A DNA stretch of 64,000 nucleotides, taken from positions 744,001 through 808,000 of the forward strand of contig JADILM010000006.1 of NCBI GenBank assembly GCA_016617785.1, given 5' to 3'. The notes beneath the pieces are model-generated. The model was not told where the DNA came from. It saw nothing but the letters and a program-made list of their open reading frames with translations, and did not search any database. Below, piece after piece: positions 38,089-54,200 of this stretch. How positions within the stretch are numbered: position 1 is the first letter of the stretch; every line of letters begins with the position of its first letter. Origin of the DNA: Sporobolomyces roseus. Taxonomy: Eukaryota > Basidiomycota > Microbotryomycetes > Sporidiobolales > Sporidiobolaceae. The translations under genes were made by a program, and so were the position numbers.

Positions 38089-38622
38089 ACCCCCTCTGCT
38101 GACTTCTCACTGTTTATCACTCGCATCTCGCATCTCATGAATTCACGTAGACAATAAGGTATAGCACTTCAAATGAACACTTTCTGTAATCTTCTTCAAG
38201 AACCGGGGTCAAAAAAGGGAATCTGGTTTCCTCTTCTTTTTGGAGGAGATTCCCTTTTTTGCATAATCTACTACTTTGCTGAGTGGTGTTGCGATGTCTC
38301 TGTTTGGAAAAGAGAGAACAAACGAAGGTACGGAGGGAGAAGAGGGAGTGAGACGGTTGGGAAAAGTGGTACTGCTCAAAATCGCGACAAAGTCAGCCAC
38401 GAAGGAGTGACGAGGATATTGAGAAAAATGAGTGCTTACAACAAAGTATATACACCCGAATAAACCCACTGAGTAACCGAGTAAAAAGAGGTAGAGAGAG
38501 AAAGAGGGAGAGGAGGGAAAAAGTAAAGAAAAGAATCACACAACAAACAACATCAACTTTCAATCTATCCTTACTATCGACAAAACCCCAAAATAAACAA
38601 GAGAACCAGCCCCTTCACAAGA
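38089..38622. other. Convergent 3' region of OTU1 and the GDS1-type gene, with hairpin
   Basis: This 534-bp stretch lies between two stop codons. It contains the hairpin at 38210-38261, listed separately, and A-rich sequence from about 38510 to 38610. No coding sequence is supported. Confidence 0.5.
38210..38261. repeat. Perfect 14-bp inverted repeat with inner stem (hairpin)
   Basis: Left arm 38210-38223 (caaaaaagggaatc) and right arm 38248-38261 (gattcccttttttg) are exact reverse complements. Inside the 24-nt spacer, tcctc (38229-38233) can pair with gagga (38243-38247), leaving a 9-nt loop. The structure lies 122 bp past the OTU1 stop and could form in transcripts from either strand. Confidence 0.85.
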
Positions 38623-41600
38623 TCACTTTGCAGCAGCAGCGGCAGCAGAGACCCTCCTCGACGATTTCCTTGGAGAAGCAGTCGCAGTCACCGTCGATTG
38701 AGAACTCTTCGTTCGCCTGCGAGGTTTGCGTACTTCTTCTTCCTCCTCTTCTTCTTCGACCTCTTCCTCTTCTTGTCCTTGATCATCCTCATCGTCTTCC
38801 GCTTCAGCTTCTGCAACGTGCTGAGCTTTGAGGGTTTTGTTCGTTTTCCTTCCCGAAGTCCTTCTCGAGGGCGCTTCGGTTTCTTCGCCTGCTGAAGGAA
38901 CTTGAGCTACCGTTGCTTTTCCCTTCCCAGTGAGATCACCCATGAGAGAAGGTCGACGAGTGAGAGGTGCGGGAAGTGAAGTAGTAAATCTCGGAGTCGA
39001 AGATCCAGTGAGGAAAGCGTTGCTCTTGCTCGAGCTGCCGGGCGCGGGAGTGAGGAAAGTCGAACGAACGTTGCCATTCTTTGGAGAGGCGAGGAGGATT
39101 TGATCATTCTCTAATTCTTGCTCTTCGTCTTCTCCTCCAGCCCAAGCCAAATCCAATTCTTCCAAACCGATCGATTCCGGCGCGAGGAGATCGACATGAG
39201 TTCCGAGTTCGCCATCGAGCTCTTCGAAATCGACGTTCATGCTCCAATCGGTTGTCTCGGGAGGTGAGGGAGCTTGTTGAGGGACGGGAAGACCGGTAGC
39301 GAGGAGGGAAGAGGAAACGACAAGGTGAGGATCGAATGCTGAACCTTCGGACGAGTTTGAGCTGGCACCGGTGGATGTAGCGCGAAGGAGGAGATCACGG
39401 TCGAAGGAGTCGAGGGGATAAGTCGAAGAGGCGCGGGAAGAAGGGTGAGAGAGGTTGGTGAAGTGAGCTTCATCGTCTTCGAGTTTGACCGTGACGATGT
39501 CGTTATCTTCTTGATCAGACTCGTCTTCGTCGTCGGCAGACTCGGCGTGATCGATCGAAGAAGAACGAAGGATGGGCGATTGATCGAAGTCGAACTCGTC
39601 TTCTTCAACGCCAACGAAATCAAATTCGTTGCCGTGGAAGGAGTTGGTCATCGAAGGGAGGTCGAGCGACAGAGGAGAAGGTAGAGGAACAGGAATGCCG
39701 GAAACGTCGGAATTGAGATGCGGGATAGAGGGTTTGCGAAGTCGGGTCGGAGATCCGTGGATGAAAGAGTCGAGAGGCGCGGAAGCTGTAAAGTGGGTTT
39801 GCGGAGAGTCAGTAAATAGAACGGAGATCAGAGAAAAACCACTCGACTTACGAGTTTCCTCTTGCTTGATACGGGAGTCCTTCTCTACGATCACAACCTC
39901 ATCGTCGTCGTCCTCTTCTTGTTCGCGAGCTTGCATCGCTCCGCAAAGAGTCGCTTGCATTCCGACTCTCGAGATCTTCCCCAGAGGACCTTCTTCGATC
40001 TTTTCATCCTCTTCTTCCTTCTTGACTCCGGCATCCTTCTCTTCTTTGTCTTCCTGATCCATCTCATCAGGATTGCGAGGAGTAGTGGCGGGAGTGTCGA
40101 TAGTAGTGTCGTCGAGAGTGATCGATTCATCTCCCTGAGTAGGCAATTTATTTCGTTGCTTCGAAGGTAGGAGAGGTAGCGAAAGTTCAGGTGGTTGAGG
40201 GGAGTGTTGGAAGGGTAGTTCTCCGTTGTTGACGCTGACGACCGAACTACTGCCAGTCGTGTAAGAATCGGCTCCCCATTCGAAATCGAAATCATCCCCT
40301 CTCAACATCGCCTCATGAAAGTCTTCCTCATCTGCCGAATCGGATCGAGGAGGTGACGCGACTGAATCGAGCGGGTTTGCCATCGAAGAGTTCTTGGCAG
40401 TGTCGGAAGAAGAATCTTGATCCATGAGGTCTGGAGGAGAAGGAGCGGAGGAGAAGTGGTTCTGGAAGATGTTGGGTGCAGACATCGATAGGTGGAGAGC
40501 AGGAGTGGCGGGGAGAGATGTAGGACGATGTAAAGCTTGATTGATAGTCGCGTTCGTGAGGGAGAGTACATCGGGAGAGACGACAGGGTTGGTAGTTACG
40601 GGAGCAGTGGATGATACGGTAGGTGTAGAGGATGAGCTTGAGGCAGCGAGAAGAGATTGTGCGAGCAGAGCTGATGAGGAAGTTGCGGAGAAAGTTGAAG
40701 AGCGAGATCGAGGAGTTCCTGGGAGTTCCGTTGACATTGCCATCGGTTCGACACTTCCTGCTCGACTCACACCTTCACTGCCAGCTCGCTTTGTCTTCTT
40801 CTTGCTCTTCCTGCGACGAACCGCAGCTTCTCCAGTATGACCATCAGAATCGACGACATCCGATTCAACCTCTTCGAGACTTGTGAGGCGAAGTTTGAGT
40901 TTCGGGAGTGAACTGCGAACGGGTGCTGAAGAAGGACCGAAGGCTGCATTGCGGCGAGCGGTAGGAGGATTGGTGGGAGTCATGGTCATTGAAGCGGGAG
41001 GTTTCGGTGAAGGAATAGCGACGGGAGGTGGAGGAAGAGTGGAAATGGCGGGGGAAGCGGAGAGTGAAGGGTTGGGTAGTCCTGAGTTTGGTTCTGAAGT
41101 CGACATGGCGGCCATCATCGCGCTTGAAGCCCTTCTCTTTCGTTTCCCTCGACCCATCCCTTCTTCATCTCCATCGTCGTCCGCTCCATTACTGATGTAC
41201 AGCGTCGAACTCAATCTCAATCCGGGAGACGGTACACTCGGATGACTCGCTTGTAGTGGTACGAGTCCTCGAACGTAGAGCCCATCCTTGTCACTCCCTG
41301 CCATTCCGACTTCTCTTCGACATCTCACGAACGGATCATCTGCTCCTACTCCCGGTCCAAAGACTTGAGGATTGAGGTACCACAATGTTCCACGCTTGAC
41401 TGCTGGTCGTTGTTCAGCGTGAAGACCGACAGCTCTCACTTCTTCGACCGTGAGAGCGCCGACTAGTTCAAAGGGGATGAGAAGAGGAGGGTAAGGAGGA
41501 GCGGCGGATGACGATCGGGCGATGTGAGCTCGAATGCAAGTCGATACATGGGCGAAAGGGGTCGTTCCACTGTTAAGATTGGAGTCAGCTAAGGGAAACA

Positions 41601-42323
41601 AAGGGAAGTCGAGAAATCAGAAACGTACGCGTTCTTCAACCATCCTTGCTCGAGCATAACCTCTGCCACTTCTTTCGGACACAGCGCTCTGTTCTGATGA
41701 CGATGCATGACAGCACAGGTTGCCATGAGGAGTCGGTCGTCGAGATCTTCTTTTCGAATTCTGCCATTCATTTCTGCCGTAGGGAATCCGAGATCTTTCG
41801 GTACGAGTTGTCGGGGATGTCTTCGATCTGTCGAAGTTGGATCTGGTACGTAAGAGTCGACGAGAGGGAAGACGGGGATGCGAGGGAGTGGACCGGGAGG
41901 TTTCGCAGCGACAGGAGTAGTCGAATTCGAAGTTGAAGGGGAATTGACTCCTTCCATCGGGACTGCGGGAACCGGGGTAGTCGAGGAAGAAGTACTGGAC
42001 GTTGCTCTGTTGATGCGAGGAGCGATCATGGGGAGTCGAGTAGGGTCCGGGTCATGCGACTGAGCTTGCTGAAGGCTAGGGAGGCGGCGGCGCTGAGAAG
42101 GACGAGGGAGGTTACTGGTGGTGTTGGTTGAACCTAGTGAACCTCCAGGAGATACTAGAGGACTAGTAATCTCTTTCGGCCTTTTGTCCCTCACCCTCTC
42201 TTCCCCCTTTCCTTCGCCATCAGGAGCCGCCTGATTCAACAACACCGAACTCCTCCCTCTCCCTCCTCCCGCTCCTCCCGGTGAACTAGCATTCTTTACT
42301 GCCCTATCTCCTGCCTGTACCAT
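38623..42323 (-). CDS. GDS1-type winged-helix domain protein (putative transcription regulator)
   Basis: This long, mostly disordered protein of about 1200 residues has one folded part near residues 200-280. It reads RLLMATCAVMHRHQNRALCP KEVAEVML (listed in two pieces), an intron (about 41589-41640), then SGTTPFAHVSTCIRAHI and the basic-aromatic end. This matches the winged-helix domain of fungal Gds1, with all three helices and the TPFAxVSxxIxxH signature. The start is the ATG at 42321-42323 (MVQAGDRAVKN). The open frame continues upstream without any ATG, and an intron of about 60 nt lies near 39790-39850. The C-terminal half is Ser/Pro/acidic with many Lys/Arg patches (KRKRRAS, KPRRRTKSS) and ends in poly-Ala. 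Gds1 is linked to nuclear or nitrogen-related control in yeast. DNA binding here is inferred. Confidence 0.8.
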
Positions 42324-43740
42324 AACAATTAAGCTAGAGTAGATTGGAAGGGAGACTCTGATCGATTTCCCTGAGTCGATCGGGGTCTTCTTCGGGAGCT
42401 GAAGCTTGACTTGTCTTGTTTTGCGTGATCTGACTTCAGTGGCGATAGGAGTGGGCGTAGTAGTATTGGCTAAGTCGAGTGGGCTGTCCTTTAGTCGAAT
42501 CGAAGGCAGACAGCCATTGGATTCAAGGGTGAAGAGCAAGATAGTCGCAAAAAAAGTCACTTCAAAATGAATTCGATTTTGCCTCGGCTCTGCAATCTCA
42601 TATTTTGCTTTTGTCTACGCTCACGACTTGCGACTCGACTCTCCATACTCGAGTAAGCTTTGTAAGCAGTGGAAAAATATTCCGATATTTTCCGAAATAA
42701 TTGACTTTTCCCTCTTGTCGTACAGCGGAGCAGGTAGAGCTCTTCAGGCCTTTAGGCTCGCGCTGATAAGCTAACATAAGCTTCCGCTGACAATCCGGAG
42801 ACGACGGTGACCCGAAGCTTTGACTGATCCTGCGCAGAACTTACGAAAATTGAGGTAAGCTCTGTGGTCCGCTCTCGTTCTCCGAGCTTACACAGACTGA
42901 GGGCGTCGTCGAAGCGAGATCAGTATCGAGACCACCTCGGGTGTGCTTCAACCTTCGTACTGCCATGCTAGAGGGTGGAATGTAAAAAGCTTCGAAACGG
43001 TCGTTGCGAAATCTGCTCCCTCGTTTCGCCACTGTCTCTTCTGAATCTCAGCAGCATTTTCGATGTCCGATAGAGCAACGACGACCGACGAATCAAGTCC
43101 TTGCCTATTTGTCCAAGTGCGCACTCGCAAGGTTTCTTTGCTTTGCCTGACTCGATTTCTGCCTCTTCACAAACCAAGCTTCGTCTGAGGGACAGGAGAG
43201 CCAGTTCGGACGCAGGTGGAGCTGAAATACTATACCCCGAAGCGGTGAAAAGAAAGAGCGAGCGCAAGGAAAAGCTACCTACCGAAAACAGGCAAAATTG
43301 TCTGTCATTGCTCTGCGAAGCGAGATCGCATCGTTCGTTATCAACGAAACCGAGAGCCTTACAGCGCAACCTAACGAGTACAGTTATCTCGATCTTGCTT
43401 CCGAATAATGACTCCGAGTGCAGTACTCTCTCGACTCTCAAGACTTCGCATCATGGGCAAAGATAGTTGCAGATCAAACAAAAAGAGAGAGAAAGAGAGG
43501 GAAAGAACCTCAAGAAGAGTGGAATGTGAGAGTGTAGGGTAGATGTAGAAACAAAAGAGAAAGGGAGAAGAAGAGGGAAATAAGAACGAACTGTTAGAAG
43601 TACAGAGGTCGAATCTTCGAGAGTGAGTTATACTGGTGCGGGCAGATGGAAGAAGGAGGTGAAGGGTAGAAAGACAGGTAAAACTGAAAGAGGTAGATAT
43701 AGGGCGAAGGAGAGAAGCGACCGTAGAGTAGAGAGTTGGT
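42324..43740. other. 1.4-kb gene-free region upstream of the GDS1-type gene
   Basis: This is the longest stretch without a supported gene. It must hold the promoter and 5' leader of the GDS1-type gene and the 3' end of RSP5. It contains an AT-rich patch at 42671-42705 with near-repeated blocks (tattccgatattttccg) and scattered short open frames with no family resemblance. I found no tRNA or repeat family. Confidence 0.45.
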
Positions 43741-47039
<3,299 letters not shown>

Positions 47040-47386
47040 ATTCGGCGGGAGAAGGAGGGAAAGGGGGGGATCTAGCGACGATGGAGACTTCTGTGCTCCT
47101 CTCTGTACTGTTCGGGGTGCCCTGCTGATGTACTGGCGATGCTCTCGATGAGCTATATCGAGTGTCGAGGTTGAGGTAGGAAACGAGCAATCAGTCGGAC
47201 GCCGACTTGCTGACTTTCACTTCCTCCACTCCCATCGATTCTTTCTTTTGACTCTCTGAACTGCTCTGGCGACTCGAATAACATTGCTAGTGAACGTATT
47301 GGAGCTCCCGTGAGTCTCCATCGTCACCTCGCTCTATTAACCTTCGCTAATCTTTTTCACTCTTTGCTGACCTAGATCTGCCCAAA
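47040..47386. promoter_or_regulatory. Divergent intergenic region, RSP5 / F-box-like gene 1
   Basis: These 347 bp between head-to-head starts hold both promoters. No distinctive motif was seen. Confidence 0.45.
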
Positions 47387-49202
47387 ATGGCTTGGAGTAT
47401 CGCTCAATCCCTTCCAGAAGAGATCATCAGTCAAATATGTAGTTGCGTCTACGATTTCGAAGATAAATTCAGTCAGTTCCTCTCGTTTCAAAATTGCCTT
47501 TCCCCTCTTCCCCTCTCGTTACTGCCGTCTGACCGTCTCTATCCTCCCTCTAGTCGCAATCACCTCCCTCAGTCGTCTTTCTACCACCTGCAAATCGTTC
47601 GCCGCATCTGCTATACGCTACCTCTACCGCGACCCTTCGAAAATCCACTCGCAAATTACCTGGTCGAAAGCGACTCGACTGCTCGAAGTGCTCAAAAAGG
47701 ATCCACTAGTCGCCGAACTAGTCAAAGCCTTAGACAGTCTCGCAGCTTGCGGGCGTAAGTTAGTCAGCCACGGCGAAGCCGAGCGAATGGGGAAATGGAT
47801 CGTCGAGCTTTTGCGGGCTTGTCGCAAACTCCAGTCGGTTCATACAGAGATTCGTTATCAAGGCAGCACGATGCTCGCATCTGAGACGCTCGGAAGTCTC
47901 CCACACCTTCTTCACTTAACCCTCTACGACGATTGCGACTTCGATGACAACATCAGTTTTGCTCAACGATTCGTTCGCGAATTCCGTCCAGCCCAAGGAT
48001 ACCTCGAGAGTCTCACCATCACGCACTTCAACGACTACTCCGAAACTCGAATGTCAAGCTCACTTCCGACTCCCACGTTCGACATCAAACGCCTCTCTTT
48101 CGTCGACAACGACGAATGTCCCGCATGGTCCTACTTCTTCCTTCCTTCGACAGCCCTCGATCTCGTCTCGCTCCGATTCGAAGCGGACGGGTGGATGGAC
48201 ATAGACTCGCAGTACAATCTCTCGACCTTGCTTGTCAGGGCGAGCGGGACGCTAGAAACGTTAGTTATCGGGGAAAATCGTAATTTTGGGGACGTCGTCG
48301 GGACGGTCAACTCCTACGGTAGTGCAGACCAGGAGGACCACGTGGTATTTACAGTATTCCCGCTCGACGTATTCTCCATCGCCACATTCCGTCGCATGCG
48401 AAATCTTGCGCTTCGAGGACTCTGTCGCCTCACACTCTACGACTTCACCAACATCGCTCGTTCCTGTCCTCAACTCGTCAAGTTGACTCTGTGCAACTCG
48501 ACTTGGGTACTCGAGGAATGGACAATCCCTCGAACCACATTCAGCTTCATCATCGAAACCATCTCCCCCCTCTCCTCGCTGCGACTCCTCGACCTAGGTC
48601 ATCTACCGCTCCTCGCAGAGAATCCTTCCCTCGATCCAATCATCAGGATCTGTCTTCAACGTCAGGTCGAGCTCTATGTCGATTTCTGCAAAGGTGATTA
48701 CGATTTCCCACGGTATCTTAGAGACGTGGACGAACTCGCGAAGGATCATCAAAATCGAAGGTTCGTCTCGTCTCCGGACTGCGGAAGCTCGAGTTACCCC
48801 GACTACTACGAGACAGCATTCGACTCGAAGAAAGACGAACAAGTATCCGATTCCTCCGATTCAATGTACGCAAGTTCCCCTGTTCCCTCTCATTTGTTCG
48901 ACCTCTACCCCTTCCCTCTCCGCTACCCTTCTTCCTCCGAACGTTCACTTTCCCCTTCCCTCTCCACCTCAGAACCCGAATCTTCTTTCCTCCCCGCTCC
49001 TCCTCATGTCCCTCGACTCGAACCCGGCTACGAACTTGAAGATCGATTCGACGATGTGGAGAAGGAAGAAGATTGGGAAGAATGGAGCGAGAAAGTTGAC
49101 GTTGAGAACGCAGATCGGAAATGGAGAGAAGGGGGAATGATGGAATGGGAGGTTAGGGAAGTCGAGGGAGCGGACGAGGACTCGGAAGAGGAGACTGAGT
49201 GA
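47387..49202 (+). CDS. F-box-like / leucine-rich protein, tandem copy 1
   Basis: The ATG at 47387 gives MAWSIAQSLPEEIISQICSC, an F-box-like LPxEIxxxI start. A phase-1 intron (47472-47553) follows, then ITSLSRLSTTCKSFAASAIR and YLYRDPSKI, the usual F-box helix-2/3 part with LYRDP. The next 350 residues are repeat-like Leu-rich segments (LGSLPHLLHLTLYDD, MRNLALRGLCRLTLYDF, SLRLLDLGHLPLL), as in basidiomycete F-box/LRR proteins. The C-terminal tail (about 49000-49200) is disordered and acidic. Such proteins serve as substrate receptors in SCF ubiquitin ligases. Substrate is unknown. It shares exon structure and several blocks with the next gene, so the two are tandem duplicates. Confidence 0.75.
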
Positions 49203-49441
49203 GTACGATGGAGAATGTATTGCGATGAAGCGGCATGATCAGAATTCATGTCGCAAGGAGTCCGTTTTGTTCTTTTTCGATTGGTGTCTCTCGCTCTATT
49301 TTGTTGTTTTGCACAAACTTTAGTTCAGTCGTAGTCTCCGGATTGATACGAATCTTGTCTAATCGACCTGATCCGTGAACGAAATTGCGAAATTTGTCTT
49401 GCCCTTCTTCCTTTCACTCGTCTTCATCTCAAACTTCAAAC

Positions 49442-50784
49442 ATGCTCTCTACCTCTCAGGATATGGATTCAAAGGTACTAGACCGTATACTCGGCCATGT
49501 GTTGGCGTTTGAAGACGATCAAGGTGAGGTCTCTCTCGCCTTCCCTCGCTTGACATCGCTGACGAGACTTCCCCATCAGAGACTGTCACAACCCTTCGCT
49601 CCACTCTCATAACGAGTCATTCTTTCCATGATCCTTCCCTCCGCGCTCTCTATCGCGACCCAAGCCGTTGTTACGCTCAACTCGACTTCGCCAAAGCATC
49701 TCGGCTCCTCGAAACTCTTCAGACCAAGGCAAACATCGCTCCTTTGGTAGTCAGCCTTTCCCACTTCGACAAATGTCACGAAAATCTCGCTGGACAAGCT
49801 CAAGGAGACACGGAGAAGGAGGCCATCGAGAATTGGGCGATTCGAACGCTTCTCGCTTGCAAACAAGTCGAGCAGGTCGCTTCTTTCGTCGAATACAAGG
49901 GAAGCGTCTTCCTCGCTACATCTACGTTCAATACCCTCGCAAATCTGAAGCATCTCACGATTCGAGGACCCCCCGAAAGGCGAGTTCAAGTTCTCAAGTT
50001 GGCTCAAGCTTTCGTCACGGGACTGCACCTCAAGGAAGGTCAATTGGGCACTTTGAGGATCACTGGGTTCAATCATTTGAGTTGGTTCGCGAGCGATGAT
50101 ATCCCGTTACCTGAAGGGGATTACTCGTCTCTTCAAGTGGACAAACTCGAGCTTTACGGAAACGACCACGACGTCGCCTGGTCACCTCGCTTCCTCCCTA
50201 TCGCTCCCAGCTCCTTACGCACTCTATCTTACGAATCGTACATGGAACACAAGATCGAAGCGGATGCTCTCGAAGAGCTCGCAGGAAAGTCGGAGGGATC
50301 TCTCGAGGTCTTCATCTTCCGAGGACAGAGCTTGGAGCCGGACGCCATCGTGGGATCTCTTCAGCACTACAACGAAATTTGGGAGATTGGAACAGTCAAC
50401 TTCCCTGCTCATATCTTCAGACACAACTTCGTTCAGCTCACCCAACTCGTACTCGAAGGCATCCATTTCCTCCAGCTCGCACTCTTCGATTCCGCTTCCA
50501 CCTATCCTCACTTGCTTTCAATCTCTTTCTACAACTCGATTTGGCACCCGCGCCACTGCGAAGCAATGAAGGAGACCTGCGACTCCATGATCGAAATCAT
50601 CCGAGCTTTCCAAAGTCTTCGCACTCTCCATCTCGGCCATCTCCCTCTCCTCTCTTCAGCGCAAGCTATGGTCTCAGTAATCGAATGCTGTCAGGAAACG
50701 GGGATCACTTTCGATTGGCAGCCGTGCCTCGAAGGACGTTCGGCTTGGGAGGAAGAACAGTTGCTACTGGGCGAAAAGGAATAG
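49442..50784 (+). CDS. F-box-like / leucine-rich protein, tandem copy 2
   Basis: The ATG at 49442 gives MLSTSQDMDSKVLDRILGHV. A phase-1 intron of 56 nt (49524-49579) falls after AFEDDQ, at the same point as in the upstream paralogue (after DFEDKF). The next exon reads TLRSTLITSHSFHDPSLRAL and YRDPSRC, again the F-box-like helix and LYRDP block, then LLETLQTKANIAPLV. Leu-rich segments follow, with SLRTLHLGHLPLL matching copy 1. The protein stops after LLGEKE (TAG 50782-50784) and lacks the acidic tail of copy 1. The F-box itself is more eroded than in copy 1, so SCF binding is less sure. Confidence 0.7.
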
Positions 50785-51240
50785 CTCGACGGAAGGGAAA
50801 CGCTTGACATGATCGATGTAGAAGTGAGGAAGAGGAGTGATGACAGCTTGAACCCATAAGAAGGATCGGAATGAATTGTGAGAACGAAATGAGAACGAAG
50901 TACAAAGCTTGACCTTGTTGAGTTCTCATGTGCCGAGAAGACTCTGTCGACTCGTTTCTGACGCTTTCAGAACCGTGAGAAACAGAGACGAGAGGCAACG
51001 AGTCGACAGGCGAAGCGAAATCCAAACGAATTTGACTTGAATTCGACGACTCGCGAAATGCACCGAACTTCGCTAGAACTCTCGTTGGCTTCCTCGGAGC
51101 TTCCATTACTCCAGAGATACGTATGAAACCTAGCAGAGCCTCTGAAAGTGATCTTGCGAAAGTTCACCTGTCCAAAAATTTGTCCGAGCCCGAACTCTTC
51201 TTCTTCTCACCTCTACTCACAACTGGACAATACAGCGAGT
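50785..51240. other. Gap between F-box copy 2 and MAK5
   Basis: This 456-bp region includes the promoter of MAK5. No other gene is supported. Confidence 0.4.
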
Positions 51241-54200
51241 ATGCCAACAGGGCAACACTTTTCAGCATTACGAGCAAAGAAACGCAAGGCTGGTCCTTCC
51301 AGTTCATCTTCTTCCTCAAAACTTCACACCGCCTCCACTTCCAAACTCCCTACAAAGTTCCGCAACGCAGCACCTAGCGCGCTAGATTGGAAGAATATTC
51401 ACTTACCGGGAGAATTAGGATTTGATGAAGATGGTGGTCTGCTAGAGTTGGATGAGATTGAAGGAGTCGATGTTGTTTATGAAGATGGAAGAGTTCAATT
51501 CAAGGTGAGTAGGACACTCGCTACCTACTTCCAGAATACTAGTGAAGCTCATACAGCACTTTCAACAGGTCAGAGAAGATGCAGATGAACCTCCTCCAGC
51601 AAAGAAGAGCAAGAAAGCGAAAGGAAAGGAACCTGAAGTCGTAGAGGAAGCGCTAGTCGATGATTCACCGTTCGCAGATGAGCCGTTACACTTTGCAGAG
51701 GAAGATGTAGCGGAGGATAAGGAGGAATCGCCAGTTGAAGCTGTCAAGGAAGAACCAGTAAAGAAAGAAAAGGTCAAGAAAGCTAAGAAAGGGAAGAAGG
51801 AACGGATAGAGGAAGCGAAGGAAGCAGAAGTAGTGGAAACGGTAGATGATACACCGTTCGACAGTGCGTTTTTCTCTTCATCTTCGACTGAATTTTCGTT
51901 TCTCACTCAAATTTTGTAAATCTCGCAGCTGAAAAGCTTCTCCCTGAGTGGTCTCACCTAGCCCTCGCCCCATCGATCTATCGTGCCCTTCACGAACTCG
52001 ACTTCAAGACTCCGACAGCGATTCAAGAACGAGCACTCGCGCTCGAAGTAGGCTCGAAACGAGCTCCGGTCGAGGAAAAGGTCGAGGAAGAGAAAGACGA
52101 AGTTGATGACGAAGAGAGTGCGGAAGGAGAAGAAGCGGAGACAGCTGAGGAAGGAGGAGAATGGGGAGGAATCTCGAACGATGCAGTTTCAGCCGAATTT
52201 CACACTCCCGCTGCACCACCAGATCGCGATCTTGTCGGAGTAGCTCAAACTGGTTCCGGTAAAACCTACGCCTACGGTCTCCCCATCCTCTCCTACATCC
52301 TTCGACAAGCCTCAGAAGCCTCTCAACGCCAACCCTCTCCTGCACCTTCAGAAGGATCCGATCTTGACCCTTACCCGCCAACTCGTCTCGCCGCTCTCAT
52401 CCTCTGCCCCACTCGTGAACTCGCTCTACAAGTCCGAGCAGCTCTCTTCTCCGTCGCTGTCAGAACACTCCCTCTCCTACCTGCTCACGAAACGAATTCG
52501 AAATACTCGGAGGAGGATCCGAGAAAACGTCAAAAGGGAAAGCTTTGCAGTATCGTCGCGTTGACCGGAGGAATGAGTGTGGACAAGCAAAAGAGGCAGT
52601 TGGAGAAGGGTGCAGACATCATCGTCGCGACTCCTGGTCGATTGTGGGATTTGATCGGAGAGGTAAGATCGCTTTTCACTGTTTGATATAGGAAACAAGC
52701 TCACCTTTATGATCCTCCACAGAGTGATAATCTTGTCCGCGAGATCAAGGGAATGAAGTTCTTGGTCATTGATGAAGCAGATCGAATGATCGAGAACGGT
52801 CATTTCGCAGAATTGGAGAGTATCGTGAGGTTGACCAAAAGGAAAGGGTGAGCATCGTTTCGCTCATCTTGGATATGATCGATAGCTGATTCCCCTTGTA
52901 CTTGACAGTGTCGAAAACGAAGCTGGTTTCGTTGATGATTTCGCTGGTGCTCGAGGAAACTCCGACCTCGTTCCGACTCGAGAAGACATGCGCACTTTCG
53001 TTTTCTCAGCCACGATGAGCAAAGAGCTGCAACGAAACGTCAAGCGTAAACCGGGATGGAAGCGATGGGTTCCGAAAGGAGTCGAGGAAGATTCGATGAG
53101 TAGTCTAGGTGAGTTTTCTCTCTTCGTGATTTCCGGAACTTTCGCTGACTTGACTCGCTGTAGATGATCTCCTCGACAAACTCGACTTCCGAGACCCTAA
53201 TCCTGAAGTTATTGATCTCACGCCGGAACATGGTTTAGTCGAAACCTTGAAAGAATGCAAAGTCGAATGCCTTGTCGGCGAAAAAGTGAGTTCGCGCATC
53301 CATCACTCCCAGATCGTACCCGTGCCCGTACTAAACGTCCTCCATCTACAGGACGTCTACCTCTACCACTTCCTCCTCCGTTACCCTGCTCGAACAATCG
53401 TTTTCCTCGCCTCAATCGACGGTATTCGTCGACTCAACCCTCTTCTCGAGCTCCTCGGTCTCAACGTCATCCCCATTCACTCTGGCATGCAACAACGACA
53501 GCGTCTCAAGGCACTTGATCGCTTCAAGACCATGCCAAACGCCATCCTCCTCGCTACCGATGTCGCCGCTCGTGGACTCGATATCGCATCGGTTTCTCAC
53601 GTCGTTCACTACCAACTTCCTCGATCAGCCGATACCTATGTTCATCGATCTGGACGTACCGCTCGTGCTGGACAAGCAGGTCTCGCTTTACAAATCGTCG
53701 CTCCCGAAGAAAAGAACACTCAGAGAATGTTGATGGCTGGTCTCGGAAAGTGTGAGTCGAGGTCACTCTCAACGTGACGGCACAGCCAGGACTGATTTTA
53801 AGTTGGTGTCTCGCAGCTGTCGATTTACCCGCGTTACCTGTCGACTTCTCCATCCTCGATCAACTCAAGAAGCGTGTCGAGCTTGCGAAGAAGATTGATT
53901 CAGCTCAACATCGAGCGACAAAAGAAGCTCACGATGACAAGTGGTTGAGAGATGCTGCTGAAGCGATGGATATCGATTTGGATGAAGACGAATACGAGTG
54001 AGTCTTCGTTCCCTTGCAAACTTTTCGATCTCATTGCTCATCTCGCTCCATCGCATTTTAGCTTCGACAATGACTCGCCTCAAGTACGTACGAAGAAGGA
54101 ACGCAACAAGGCTCTCGCAGAAGCACGACAACTTCGATCTCAACTTCGCGACATGCTCTCGAAACCTTTGATGATGCGAGGAGTCTCTGCCAAATACTTG

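Noticed and set aside
42324..42560. Upstream extension of the GDS1-type open frame
   Set aside because: The extension has no ATG and starts only at a GTG; the ATG at 42321-42323 is the first normal start.
42968..43441. 157-residue minus-strand frame in the 1.4-kb gap
   Set aside because: No similarity to a known family, no splice context and no start-region features; it looks like chance.
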